A stretch of DNA of 64,000 nucleotides from positions 1,428,001 through 1,492,000 of the forward strand of contig NZ_CP163424.1 of the NCBI RefSeq assembly GCF_041429795.1, read 5' to 3'. The position numbers and the translations under genes were made by a program. The notes beneath the pieces are model-generated. The model was given only the letters and a program-made list of their open reading frames with translations, ran no database searches and had not been told where the DNA came from. Below are positions 1-9,970 of the stretch, one piece after another (the first letter of the stretch is position 1; each line of letters starts with the position of its first letter). This DNA is from Algimonas porphyrae (lineage in GTDB: Bacteria > Pseudomonadota > Alphaproteobacteria > Caulobacterales > Maricaulaceae).

Positions 1-557
1 TCAAGACCTGGACCAATCCATGGACCGACGAAGAGCTCGAGGTCATGCATGTCGCCAACGATCCGGTGAACTTCACCAGCTACATGATGGGCCGCGACGG
101 AAGTCCGGGCGCTTTCCGCGGCGACATTTACGGCAATCATTTCCAGATGAATTCGACCTTCCCGCTCTGGTATCCGAACCCGCTGGCGTCCGATTATCAG
201 CCGGAAATCGGTGGCACATATCACGCTACGGAAATGTTCAACTTCCTGGGCCGCGTCGATGAGCTGACAGATCCGTCAACACATACGGCACCGATCGCCG
301 TCGGTTGGGCGCGGATGAGCGACTGGCTGCCATGGATGAAGATGAATGGCCGCGAAGGCATTATCTACATGCATACGGCTGGACTCAAACTCGACAGCTT
401 CGATGATCTGTCGGACACGATGAAGGCCGAAATCGACATGCATTATCCGGACTATGTCGCTCCGCCACCTGTGTCCGATCCGCGTGACAATATGACAAGC
501 TGGAAATATTACAAAGCGGTTCGCGAAGGCGAGGAAACACTGCCTGATCGCGGGTAG
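1..557 (+). CDS. DUF1838-like protein, 3' part only
   Basis: The reading frame is open from the first base (frame starting at base 3) and ends with TAG at 555-557, so the 5' part lies outside the window. The visible roughly 184 residues begin KTWTNPWTDEE and contain VANDPVNFTSY and several Trp/Tyr/Met-rich stretches. The pattern of a TWTNPWT motif followed by HVANDPVN is what I remember from DUF1838 family proteins, whose function is unknown. No membrane segment or known catalytic motif is visible in this part. It converges on nadC; two hairpins lie in the gap. The family assignment is from memory and moderately secure; the existence of the gene is secure because the coding pattern matches its neighbours. 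Confidence 0.55.
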   Translation, partial: KTWTNPWTDEELEVMHVANDPVNFTSYMMGRDGSPGAFRGDIYGNHFQMNSTFPLWYPNPLASDYQPEIGGTYHATEMFNFLGRVDELTDPSTHTAPIAVGWARMSDWLPWMKMNGREGIIYMHTAGLKLDSFDDLSDTMKAEIDMHYPDYVAPPPVSDPRDNMTSWKYYKAVREGEETLPDRG

Positions 558-570
558 AGGAGGTATTGGG

Positions 571-639
571 TGAGCGCTTCGCGCTCATCCGCTCACTGCA
601 TTCGCGGCACAGCCATTGATCGGTCCGCTGGACCGATCA
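571..639. terminator. Pair of hairpins between convergent genes
   Basis: Two perfect inverted repeats sit between the DUF1838-like gene and nadC. TGAGCGC (571-577) pairs with GCGCTCA (581-587) around a TTC loop, and TGATCGGTCC (617-626) pairs with GGACCGATCA (630-639) around GCT. Neither is followed by a clear T-run, so they are hairpins that could end or stabilise transcripts from either side rather than canonical intrinsic terminators. Confidence 0.5.
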
Positions 640-654
640 TCGGGCAAAGGCCGA

Positions 655-1518
655 TCAGGCTGCGTCCATTCCGATATCGAAATTGGGTGCGCTGTGGGTC
701 AGCGCGCCGACACTGATGATGTCGACGCCCGTTTCGGCGATGCCGCGGACCGTATCGAGATTGACGCCCCCTGAAGCCTCGACGGTCAGGCGGTTCGTAT
801 CGAAGCTATGAATGATGTTCTGCGCCTCGCGGAGCGTGACGGGGTCCATATTGTCGAGCAGCACGACGTCCGGCTGATAGGGCAGGACGATTTTCAACTG
901 CGCGATTGTGTCCACTTCCACGCTGACGGTCGTCATATGATCGCGCGCTTCCATGACCGTGCTCAGCGCGGCGTGAATGCCGCCCGCCAGGGCGATATGA
1001 TTATCCTTGATCATGATCGCCGCAGCCAGGCTTTCGCGGTGCGCATAGCCTCCGCCCGCCAGAACGGCCTGCTTTTCCAGCGCGCGCAGCCCGGGCGTCG
1101 TCTTTCGGGTCGCGGCGATGCGCGTGCCTGTCCCGGCCACGGCCTCGACATAGGCGGCGGTCAGGGTCGCGATCCCGCTCATCCGACCGAGGAAATTCAA
1201 CGCCACACGTTCGGCAGACAGGAGCGAGCGGCTCGGCCCCTCGACGCGCGCGACGACCGTTCCCGGTACGACCAGCGTTCCGTCACCGGCCTCGATGATG
1301 AAATCTATGTCAGGGTCGACGCAGCGATAGGTCAGTTGGGCAGCCTGCATTCCGGCGATTACACCGGCGTCGCGGGCCCGCATAAGCAGTGAACCACTGG
1401 CCGACGCCGGGACAAGCAGGTTGGCGGACAGATCACCTGACTGTCCGAAATCCTCTTCCAGCGCTCGCCGGACGATGGGTTCGATGATGACGGAGGGCAG
1501 GGGTGGCAAATGCGACAT
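655..1518 (-). CDS. nadC: Nicotinate-nucleotide pyrophosphorylase (carboxylating)
   Basis: NadC (quinolinate phosphoribosyltransferase) makes nicotinate mononucleotide from quinolinate and PRPP in de novo NAD synthesis in the cytoplasm. The 287-residue product has the usual family length and motifs: ALEEDFGQSGDLSA near the N-terminus, LNFLGRMSGIATLT, the ATRKTTPGLR loop with the Arg/Lys residues that bind the phosphates, GGGYAHRESL, IMIKDNHI, EVDTIAQL, LLDNMDP and EASGGVNLDTVR. It starts 9 bases after the stop of the TetR gene on the same strand, so the two are probably co-transcribed. nadB lies nearby on the same strand but is separated by the opposite-strand DUF5367 gene; no nadA is seen in the window. 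Confidence 0.96.
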   Translation of the reverse strand: MSHLPPLPSVIIEPIVRRALEEDFGQSGDLSANLLVPASASGSLLMRARDAGVIAGMQAAQLTYRCVDPDIDFIIEAGDGTLVVPGTVVARVEGPSRSLLSAERVALNFLGRMSGIATLTAAYVEAVAGTGTRIAATRKTTPGLRALEKQAVLAGGGYAHRESLAAAIMIKDNHIALAGGIHAALSTVMEARDHMTTVSVEVDTIAQLKIVLPYQPDVVLLDNMDPVTLREAQNIIHSFDTNRLTVEASGGVNLDTVRGIAETGVDIISVGALTHSAPNFDIGMDAA

Positions 1519-1527
1519 GGCGCGCTC

Positions 1528-2028
1528 CTATCCGCTCGGAAATGGCACGTCGAGGCCTAGCCCGTTGAGCATGCCCCAGCCTTCTACGGCCGCCAGCAGC
1601 TCTGGGGCCCGTTCGGGCTCTGTCAGGCGCACTCGGGTCCAGTCGAGAAAATGTGTCGCCACGGCATGTCCGATGGACTTGGCACTTTCATCACCGCGCA
1701 GCGCCAAAGCGGCCAATTCGAAAAACACGGCATAGACCGGATCGAATTGACCGGACTGGGCGACCATGCCGAGAACAGCCATCAGATCTTTCGCCGGTAG
1801 AGGCTTCGGCGGCAGGGCGGCTTCCAGGTCCTGCATGTTGCGTGTCGCTATTTCCCTCAGCGCCGCCTCGATCACACCCGCCTTGGACCCGTAATGATAG
1901 ACCAGCATCCGGTCAGACGTTCCCGCCGCTTTCGCCATGGGACGCAGGCTCGCTGCACTGACCCCATGGGCGAGCACAAAGTCGGCCAGCGCGTCCGTAT
2001 ATTTCAGTTTCTCGGTCACTTGACTCAT
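1528..2028 (-). CDS. TetR family transcriptional regulator
   Basis: A 166-residue protein with an N-terminal TetR-type helix-turn-helix (ALADFVLAHGVSAASLRPMAKAAGTSDRMLVYHYGSKAGVIEAAL, broken here only for description by the conserved YHYGSK turn) followed by a helical ligand-binding half. It is slightly short for the family. It is divergent from the DUF5367 membrane gene, with a 50-base intergenic region that holds two palindromic sites, so self-repression and control of the divergent gene are likely. Its own transcript probably continues into nadC. The ligand cannot be told from sequence. Confidence 0.85.
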   Translation of the reverse strand: MSQVTEKLKYTDALADFVLAHGVSAASLRPMAKAAGTSDRMLVYHYGSKAGVIEAALREIATRNMQDLEAALPPKPLPAKDLMAVLGMVAQSGQFDPVYAVFFELAALALRGDESAKSIGHAVATHFLDWTRVRLTEPERAPELLAAVEGWGMLNGLGLDVPFPSG

Positions 2029-2030
2029 TC

Positions 2031-2064
2031 TGTAGCGATCGCTACGCGTGTAGCAACTGCTACA
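2031..2064. promoter_or_regulatory. Twin palindromic operators for the TetR protein
   Basis: Two adjacent 16-base near-identical palindromes fill the intergenic region: TGTAGCGATCGCTACG (2031-2046, with a perfect 14-base core) and TGTAGCAACTGCTACA (2049-2064). Their shared pattern is TGTAGC-N4-GCTACA. They sit between the TetR start (2028) and the GGAGGG ribosome site of the divergent gene (2067-2072), the classical position for a TetR-type repressor controlling both directions. Confidence 0.8.
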
Positions 2065-2078
2065 TTGGAGGGTTGATC

Positions 2079-2465
2079 ATGGATCGCAAGTGGACGTTCA
2101 TTCTTTACGGTATTGTTTTCTGGCTGTTGGGGGTGGTCATGATCCGGGTTCTGCATCCCTACTTTTACGGCGATCTGGGTATGCATGTTCTGTTTCTGTT
2201 GATCGCGATCGCGATCGCGCCGCCGACGCTTTTGATCACAGCCCGGCTGAGCGGCCGGACGAAGCATGAAATGGTCGTGCCAACGGCTTTGATGGCCATG
2301 CCGGCCATGCTGATGGACGGTCTGTCGGTAACTCTGGATGCGATGGGCATAACCCATATCTATGCCGACAACCCGCTGCACAGCGCCTATGCCGGAGGCG
2401 TTTTGCTCGTTGCATTCTGGGCGACCTTGATGTTTGCGCTTCTGTGGCATCGTCAGCCTGGCTAA
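2079..2465 (+). CDS. DUF5367-type small membrane protein
   Basis: A 128-residue protein with four predicted membrane helices (about residues 8-26, 31-52, 66-84 and 105-122) and no signal peptide. It resembles DUF5367 proteins, which often lie next to a TetR regulator; their function is not known to me. The ATG at 2079 is chosen because GGAGGG (2067-2072) is well spaced; a TTG two codons upstream is possible. It is likely controlled by the TetR protein through the twin palindromes. It ends two bases before the convergent nadB stop, so there is no room for a separate terminator. Confidence 0.75.
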   Translation: MDRKWTFILYGIVFWLLGVVMIRVLHPYFYGDLGMHVLFLLIAIAIAPPTLLITARLSGRTKHEMVVPTALMAMPAMLMDGLSVTLDAMGITHIYADNPLHSAYAGGVLLVAFWATLMFALLWHRQPG

Positions 2466-2467
2466 GC

Positions 2468-4000
2468 CTATTCCAGCCGGTCATAGGTCATGAAACTGGA
2501 GCGGCTGGTTTTATCCTGATCCGGGAAGTCTGCGCGGTAATGTCCACCCCGACTTTCCTCCCGGGCGAGGGCTGCCGCCGCAATCATATGGCTGGCGATC
2601 AGCGGGTTGGCGCGCCCGACCCGGGCGATCAGCTCGTCGATAATGTCCAGCAGACGGTTCAGGCCGGCAGCACTGCGCTGAACGCCGCAAAGCTCCGTCA
2701 TGCTGTTACGCAGGGACTGGCTGACATCCGGCCCCATTGAGAGCCAAGGCTGCACGCGAACCCCATCGGCGCGACGTTCGGGAACGGTCATGGCGTTGAT
2801 ATGCTCCGCCGCGCGCCCGCCGAATACGACGGCTTCAAGCAGGCTGTTGGATGCCAGCCGGTTCGCGCCGTGCAGACCTGTCGCAGCGCATTCGCCGATG
2901 GCGTAGAGGCCCGGCAGCGATGTCGCGCCGTGACTGTCGGTGGCCAGCCCGCCCATATGGTAATGTACGGCAGGCGCGACCGGGATCAGATCGCGTCGCG
3001 GGTCGATGTCGGCGCTGATGCAACTTTGAAAGACCGTCGGAAACTCATCCGGGAAATGCGCACCGATGCTTTTGCGGCAGTCCAGGAAAGGTTGTCGACC
3101 CGCCTGGATCTCGGCAAAGATGGCGCGGGCGACATCGTCGCGCGGCGCCAGTTCGCCCTGAGGACTGTAGCGCTGCATGAAGCGGCGACCATTGGCGCTG
3201 ACCAGGGTGGCGCCCTCGCCGCGCAGGGCTTCGGTTGCCAAGGGCGCCGGGTCACGCCCAATATCGATCGCGGTGGGATGGAACTGCACGAATTCCATAT
3301 CGCGCATCACGGCACCGACGACAGCGGCCATGCCCAGCGCGTCACCGCGGGCCGTGCGGGGGTTGGTCGTGACCGAGAACAGCCCACCAACACCGCCCGT
3401 CGCCAGGACGGTCACATCCGCTTCCAGCGCCAATAGCGCCCCGTCGTCGCGGCGGGCCATCGCACCGGCAATGCCGCCCTGACCATCCAGCAGCAGGCTT
3501 TCCGCCCGCCAGCCGATCAGCCCTTCGACGTGATCTGCATCCTGCGCCTGGCGCACCATGACTGTGATGATTTCGCGTCCCGCCGTATCGCCTTTGACCC
3601 GGGCGACACGTGGCATGGAATGGGCCGCTTCGAGCGAGAGATAGAGCTCGCCCTGTTCGTTCCGGTCGAACGGAACGCCGAGCCTGTCAAGATCATGAAC
3701 GCGTTCTGCGCCCTGTTCAGCTACCAGACGGGCGATGACAGGATCGACCAGCCCGTCTCCAGCGGCAATCGTGTCGGATGCATGACTTTCAGCGCTGTCT
3801 TCACTCGACAGGGCAGCGGCGATCCCGCCTTGCGCCCAGGCCGACGCGGCCCCCTTGGACGAGCGGCGCGATGTCAGCACATAGACCGGACGGGGTGCCA
3901 GCTTCAACGCAAGGTAAAGTCCGGCCAGTCCCGCACCGACGACCAGGACGGAACCGGCGGGCAATCGCTTGCGATCCAGTGTGCCAATGGCCGTGTTCAA
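2468..4000 (-). CDS. nadB: L-aspartate oxidase
   Basis: NadB is the flavoprotein that oxidises L-aspartate to iminoaspartate, the first step of bacterial NAD synthesis. Visible features: FAD-binding VLVVGAGLAGLYLA near the N-terminus, SAWAQGGIAAAL, the EFVQFHPTA motif, the covering-loop region, HYHMGGLATD and GECAATGLHGANRLASNSL, which are diagnostic for the succinate dehydrogenase/NadB family and for NadB by length (about 510 residues). No ATG is available near the natural N-terminus; I choose the TTG at 4000 because earlier starts would run into the divergent GST gene at 4081. The start is uncertain by some codons. The quinolinate synthase gene nadA is not in the window. Confidence 0.93.
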   Translation of the reverse strand: MNTAIGTLDRKRLPAGSVLVVGAGLAGLYLALKLAPRPVYVLTSRRSSKGAASAWAQGGIAAALSSEDSAESHASDTIAAGDGLVDPVIARLVAEQGAERVHDLDRLGVPFDRNEQGELYLSLEAAHSMPRVARVKGDTAGREIITVMVRQAQDADHVEGLIGWRAESLLLDGQGGIAGAMARRDDGALLALEADVTVLATGGVGGLFSVTTNPRTARGDALGMAAVVGAVMRDMEFVQFHPTAIDIGRDPAPLATEALRGEGATLVSANGRRFMQRYSPQGELAPRDDVARAIFAEIQAGRQPFLDCRKSIGAHFPDEFPTVFQSCISADIDPRRDLIPVAPAVHYHMGGLATDSHGATSLPGLYAIGECAATGLHGANRLASNSLLEAVVFGGRAAEHINAMTVPERRADGVRVQPWLSMGPDVSQSLRNSMTELCGVQRSAAGLNRLLDIIDELIARVGRANPLIASHMIAAAALAREESRGGHYRADFPDQDKTSRSSFMTYDRLE

Positions 4001-4080
4001 TGGGGGACTCGCAGCGACATAGAGGACGGGCCTAGACGATGGGGACTTGCGAGGGAAGGGCGAGCGACTAAAGAGCGCGC

Positions 4081-4686
4081 ATGCGACTCTATGACTATCT
4101 CCCGTCCGGTAACAGTTACAAGGTCCGGTGGGTCGCCGCACATCTGGGTCTCGACTACACCCATATCGATGTTGATATTCACAAAGGCGACACGCAGACG
4201 GCTGAATTCCTTGCGCTCAATCCTGCGGGTCAGATTCCGCTGCTGGCGCTCGATGATGGGAAGACGTTGGCAGAAAGCAATGCGATCATCTGCTATCTGG
4301 CTGATGGGAGCGATCTTGTCCCGACGGACAGCTATGCCCATGCGAAAATGCTGCAATGGCAATTCTGGGAGCAGTATCGCCACGAACCGGCTATCGCCGT
4401 GGCCCGCTATATCTGCAATTATGACCGTGAGACCAGAGCTGACGAACTGGCGCAACTCATGCCCAAAGGCGACGCCGCACTGGCCATGATGGACGCGCAT
4501 CTGAAAGAGCGTGACTGGTTCGTCGGCGATCGTTGCTCGCTCGCCGATGTGTCGCTTTACGCCTATACTCATGTCGCGGATGAGGGCGGTTTCGATCTGT
4601 CAGCCTATTCATCGGTGCAAGCTTGGCTCACGCGCTTTTCCGCGCAGGACAATCATATTGCCATCACAGACAAACCTGCTGCGTGA
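4081..4686 (+). CDS. Glutathione S-transferase family protein
   Basis: A 201-residue cytosolic protein with a thioredoxin-fold N-terminal half (LYDYLPSGNSYKVRW, then NPAGQIPLL with the cis-Pro, then LAESNAIICYLA, the glutathione-binding E-S pair) and an all-helical C-terminal half (about residues 85-195, including DWFVGDRCSLADVSLYAYTHVA with the N-capping box). The motif SGNSYKVR places a Ser early, as in bacterial beta/theta-like members. Substrate unknown. It is divergent from nadB and followed by a lipoprotein hydrolase 38 bases downstream on the same strand, which may be co-transcribed. Confidence 0.9.
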   Translation: MRLYDYLPSGNSYKVRWVAAHLGLDYTHIDVDIHKGDTQTAEFLALNPAGQIPLLALDDGKTLAESNAIICYLADGSDLVPTDSYAHAKMLQWQFWEQYRHEPAIAVARYICNYDRETRADELAQLMPKGDAALAMMDAHLKERDWFVGDRCSLADVSLYAYTHVADEGGFDLSAYSSVQAWLTRFSAQDNHIAITDKPAA

Positions 4687-4724
4687 ACATAGAACGTTTA
4701 TCCCGGCTCAACCGTAGACACGCC

Positions 4725-5582
4725 ATGACATTCCTTCGCCAATCCTCACTCGCCGGTTTCGTACTTCTTCTCGCGGGGTGCAGCGCGGCTAGCGTGCTGA
4801 ATGGCATCACCCCGTCATCCAGTTTCGATCGGGACAAGGATATTGCGTACGGCGAACTGCCACGACAGACGATGGATATTTACCGCGCTGCAGAGCCTGT
4901 TTCAGACGCGCCTGTGATCATGTTTGTCTATGGCGGCGGTTGGACCCGCGGCAGCAAAGGCATGTACAAGTTCGCCGCGGAAGGGTTCACACAACAAGGC
5001 TATGATGTCGTTGTGCCGGACTACCGGCTATATCCTGACAGTCGCTATCCGGATATGATCACAGACACGGGCGCTGCCGTTCTTGCCGCCGCAGAGCGTT
5101 TCCCCGACAGGGATCTGGTGCTGATCGGACATTCCGCTGGCGGCTATAATGTGCTGATGACGGCCTTGGCTCCGGATCTGTCCGGTGTCGATGCCTGTGA
5201 CAGGATTGCCGGAATCATCAGCCTCGCAGCGCCCACAGGGGCCTATCCGATGACGGATGAACCTTACCTCACCATCTTTCCCGACCATTTTAAGGGAGAC
5301 GATGCGCCGATGGCCCGCACGGTCGATGCGCTACCCCCGGTTATGCTGGTCAATGGGCGTGAGGACGAAACCGTTGGGTACAAAAACGCATCTGCATTGG
5401 GGGAACGCCTCACGGCGCAGGGCTTGGTCGCAGACGTCAGGATTTATGACGACATGAACCATATTGATCCCGTCCGGGTTCTCTCGCGCTACTTTGATGG
5501 CGGCAGCACGCTGAAAGATGACATCGTCACGTTTGTCCAAGGGCTTCCGGACAGGTCTGCGCGTTGCGACGCCAAGCCGTAG
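4725..5582 (+). CDS. Lipoprotein alpha/beta hydrolase (esterase-like)
   Basis: The ATG at 4725 gives a 285-residue protein beginning with a lipoprotein signal, FVLLLAGC, so it is probably anchored at the cell envelope. The hydrolase fold is seen in VYGGGWTRGSK (oxyanion-hole GGGW motif of the hormone-sensitive-lipase/BD-FAE type), GHSAGGYN (nucleophile Ser), NGREDETV (acid residue region) and DDMNHIDP (catalytic His). An upstream in-frame start inside the GST gene is possible but would bury the signal peptide. Probable carboxylesterase; substrate unknown. Confidence 0.85.
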   Translation: MTFLRQSSLAGFVLLLAGCSAASVLNGITPSSSFDRDKDIAYGELPRQTMDIYRAAEPVSDAPVIMFVYGGGWTRGSKGMYKFAAEGFTQQGYDVVVPDYRLYPDSRYPDMITDTGAAVLAAAERFPDRDLVLIGHSAGGYNVLMTALAPDLSGVDACDRIAGIISLAAPTGAYPMTDEPYLTIFPDHFKGDDAPMARTVDALPPVMLVNGREDETVGYKNASALGERLTAQGLVADVRIYDDMNHIDPVRVLSRYFDGGSTLKDDIVTFVQGLPDRSARCDAKP

Positions 5583-5589
5583 ACGCAGG

Positions 5590-5970
5590 CTAGCTGGCAA
5601 TATTGACGGCTCTCATGCGCATGGCGTGCCGTGCCCGTAACATATTCATGGTCATCTGAACCGAACTCCGATTGTCTTCGTCGACATGATGAAAGGCCAT
5701 GGGATGAGCTGGAAAGCTGCGTGTCCGGCATCGCCGCGTCAGCATGATGGCAATGTTGCCGTGACGATGATCCCGGGCAATTCGCGCATAGGTCGCGCGG
5801 ACCGCTGCTTCCGGACCCTCCAGCAACTGCATAACGACGCCGCCATGCATGACGGCAACTCCGGTCACATTGGCCGTGCGATTACGCTGACGCGATCGTT
5901 CAACGATCTGCTGCAGCGCCGACGGCGTCAGACCGGACCGCGCGTCGGACAGGTAAATAAGCTGATACAT
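5590..5970 (-). CDS. BLUF-domain blue-light sensor
   Basis: A 126-residue protein that is almost only a BLUF (FAD-binding blue-light) domain. The start MYQLIYLSDA carries the flavin-proximal Tyr; NVTGVAVMHGGVVMQLLEG carries the conserved Gln and the LEG turn; the Asn expected just before the TG pair lies in NRTANVTG; RDHRHGNIAIML is the conserved late helix. About 30 residues follow the domain and hold no obvious output domain, as in the short BLUF proteins that act through partners. A start 8 codons upstream is possible. It converges on the lipoprotein hydrolase, with 7 bases between stops. It is likely a real photoreceptor since the key residues are present. Confidence 0.87.
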   Translation of the reverse strand: MYQLIYLSDARSGLTPSALQQIVERSRQRNRTANVTGVAVMHGGVVMQLLEGPEAAVRATYARIARDHRHGNIAIMLTRRCRTRSFPAHPMAFHHVDEDNRSSVQMTMNMLRARHAMRMRAVNIAS

Positions 5971-6118
5971 AAGCGACCCGATCTCCCACATCATCCGCTC
6001 TGGTCACTACGGATGTGGTAACATAGGTAAACTTACTGACCGAATGATTGCCAGACAGGGTTAACGCGCATCCGGATTTCATCTGGTCATTTGGGCTTGC
6101 GGTCGGTAGCGCGACGGG

Positions 6119-7231
6119 ATGACAATCGAAGCCCCTCCGCAGACGCGGACGCTATTATCCATACAAGCCTTGCGCGGCGTGGCCGCCTTGCTCGTCGTGC
6201 TGTTCCACAGCGCCGAAATCTGGCGTGACATGTCGGGCGGTGCGGGGCTGGACGGGCTCTGGGATCGCGGCTGGGCCGGGGTTGATCTGTTTTTCGTGAT
6301 CAGTGGTTTCGTCATGGTCTGGGTCGCGGGGGAACGCGCGTCCGGCCTGCGCAGCGCCGGGCGGTTCCTGTTTGATCGCGCCACACGCGTTTATCCGCTC
6401 TGGTGGGTCTTCTGCGCGTTGATGGGGCTTTATTTCTGGGTCACCTACGGACAGCCCGCCACACCGGTGATATATGACGCGCAGACGGCCTGGGGGCAAT
6501 TCTTTGCCTCCATGGCCTTATGGCCGACCGAGGTGCAGCCCGTGCTGACCGTGGGCTGGACGCTGACCTTCGAGCTGGCCTTCTATGCGGTTTTCGCCTT
6601 GCTTTTGCTGCTACCTTCCCGGTTCCGGATGGGGGCGATCCTGATTTGGGGACTGGGCCTTGCGCTGATCTGGCTCTTGCGCCCGGACTCGCCTGCCTTG
6701 CCGGACAGCTGGCTGGGGGTCGTCATGAGCCCGCTCTGCCTCGAATTCGTATTTGGCGCGCTGGTGGCCTGGCTGGTGCAGCGATTTTCGATACCGCGAT
6801 CTGTCGGTCTGACCCTCTTCTATCTCGGGGCAATGGGATTTCTCGGTCTGATGATTGCGGGCGAGACAGTGGGCGGACTACCGGACATTGATAGCCGGGT
6901 CGCGACCTTCGGTCTGGCCGCCGCCGTCCTGCTCTGCGGGGTGGTCACGGTTGAACGCAATGGCGGGATTGTCGTGCTGCCAGCCCTGCGCGCAATCGGG
7001 GATGCGTCCTATACGCTCTATCTCAGCCACTTGCTTGTCATACTCGCCCTCAAGCGTGTCTGTGAGGCTGCTGGCATCCTGACTGCGCCGAGCCTGTCCG
7101 GGATGGCCGTCTTCATGGCGCTGGCGACATCAGCGAGCCTCATCGCGGCTCTGATCCTCTACCGCCTTCTGGAAAAGCCGCTTCTGACACTCAGCCGCGC
7201 ACTCCTGCCAAAGAGAAGGGATATGACATGA
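6119..7231 (+). CDS. OafA/NodX-type membrane acyltransferase
   Basis: A 370-residue polytopic membrane protein of the acyltransferase-3 family. Signs are IQALRGVAALLVVLFHSAEI at the first helix with the conserved R and H, VDLFFVISGFVMVW, RATRVYPLWW, then about ten hydrophobic helices, ending LYLSHLLVILALKR and a basic tail. Such proteins transfer acetyl or other acyl groups to extracytoplasmic sugars. It overlaps the next gene by four bases (ATGA), so the two are translationally coupled. Confidence 0.88.
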   Translation: MTIEAPPQTRTLLSIQALRGVAALLVVLFHSAEIWRDMSGGAGLDGLWDRGWAGVDLFFVISGFVMVWVAGERASGLRSAGRFLFDRATRVYPLWWVFCALMGLYFWVTYGQPATPVIYDAQTAWGQFFASMALWPTEVQPVLTVGWTLTFELAFYAVFALLLLLPSRFRMGAILIWGLGLALIWLLRPDSPALPDSWLGVVMSPLCLEFVFGALVAWLVQRFSIPRSVGLTLFYLGAMGFLGLMIAGETVGGLPDIDSRVATFGLAAAVLLCGVVTVERNGGIVVLPALRAIGDASYTLYLSHLLVILALKRVCEAAGILTAPSLSGMAVFMALATSASLIAALILYRLLEKPLLTLSRALLPKRRDMT

Positions 7232-7788
7232 TGAAACAATATCGGAATAGACGGGCCGCCATCGGGCTGCTCGCGGCCATGGCAATGACGGCTCTGTCGG
7301 CTTGCGCGTCCGTCGCGGCGGACAGACCAGAGCCGGATTCCAAGCTGAGCGCACCCGTCACGATCTTTCTGGTCCGCCACGCCGAGAAGCAGGGCGGCGA
7401 CGATCCGGCACTGACAGAGGGAGGGGCGATCCGGGCCGAAGCGCTGTCCGCTCTGCTCCGCGATGCCAATGTCGCGCATATCCATAGCAGCGACTATCGC
7501 CGCACGCGCGACACGGCGGCGCCACTGGCGGATCGGCTCGGACTGGCCGTGCGGCTCTATGATCCGCGTGACCTGCCCGGCATGGCGGAACGATTGCTTG
7601 CCAGCGAAGGCACGCATCTGGTCGTCGGGCACAGCAATACGACGCCGCAACTGACAGAACTGCTCGGCGGGGAGGGCGGCACGCCGATCGTCGAAGCGAC
7701 GGAATATGACCGTCTCTATCTGGTCAGGCGCGCGCCCGACGGCTCCATCAGCACGGTCTTGCTGCGCTACGGTGCGCCAACAGGCTGA
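7228..7788 (+). CDS. Lipoprotein of the histidine phosphatase (SixA-like) family
   Basis: A 186-residue protein with a lipoprotein signal (MAMTALSACAS) and a histidine-phosphatase core: FLVRHAEK with the phospho-accepting His, SSDYRRTRDTAAPLA with the second Arg, and VVGHSNTTPQL with the second His. It is short, like SixA and small phosphoglycerate-mutase-type proteins. Its envelope location makes a phosphohistidine-protein role in the cytoplasm unlikely; the substrate is unknown. It is translationally coupled to the acyltransferase upstream, so the pair may modify or trim a surface polymer, which is inference. Confidence 0.85.
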   Translation: MMKQYRNRRAAIGLLAAMAMTALSACASVAADRPEPDSKLSAPVTIFLVRHAEKQGGDDPALTEGGAIRAEALSALLRDANVAHIHSSDYRRTRDTAAPLADRLGLAVRLYDPRDLPGMAERLLASEGTHLVVGHSNTTPQLTELLGGEGGTPIVEATEYDRLYLVRRAPDGSISTVLLRYGAPTG

Positions 7789-7825
7789 CGCCCGCCGATC
7801 CGGCTTGCACCAACTCGCCGTTACG

Positions 7826-8057
7826 CGCATAGTCACATTATCCGAGGGGCACCGAAGCGGTCCGGTATCGTCGTCAGACGGGACCGGAGTTTTCGATTAT
7901 CAATCGAAAAGAGCGAAGGTGCCGCGCACGCTTGTGCGCGGGCTCGCGCGCAGCGCGGCCTGATGACACAAGCAAACGCGGCCCCAGACTCCGCCCACGG
8001 TCGAGACGCACCCTTTGAACTTGATCCCCGGCAAGGGGCGGAAGGACGGATTATGCG
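7826..8057 (+). promoter_or_regulatory. TPP (THI-box) riboswitch with long P3 insertion
   Basis: The conserved 3' half is clear: a GAGA turn at 8003-8006, ACCCTTTGAACTTGATC at 8010-8026, P5 as CCCC (8026-8029) and GGGG (8035-8038), and P4 as CTT/AAG, matching the canonical ACCC-GAACCTGATC element before a thiC gene. The 5' half is not adjacent. I find it about 140 bases upstream: AGGGG at 7845-7849 pairing with CCC (8011-8013) as P2, ACCG (7851-7854) pairing with CGGT (7998-8001) as P3, and a nine-base-pair closing helix P1, CGCATAGTC (7826-7834) with GATTATGCG (8049-8057). The P3 arm would then hold three hairpins at about 7861-7888, 7890-7910 and 7921-7959. The J2/3 bases differ from the usual TGC. 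A CCCC-TTT-GGGG hairpin at about 8060-8070 precedes the thiC start. Confidence 0.72.
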
Positions 8058-8089
8058 GCCCCTTTGGGGACGTGTGTCGTCCACACTGA

Positions 8090-9970
<1,881 letters not shown>

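Noticed and set aside
2073-2078. TTG start for the DUF5367 gene
   Set aside because: It overlaps the ribosome site region too closely; the ATG at 2079 has a well-placed GGAGGG.
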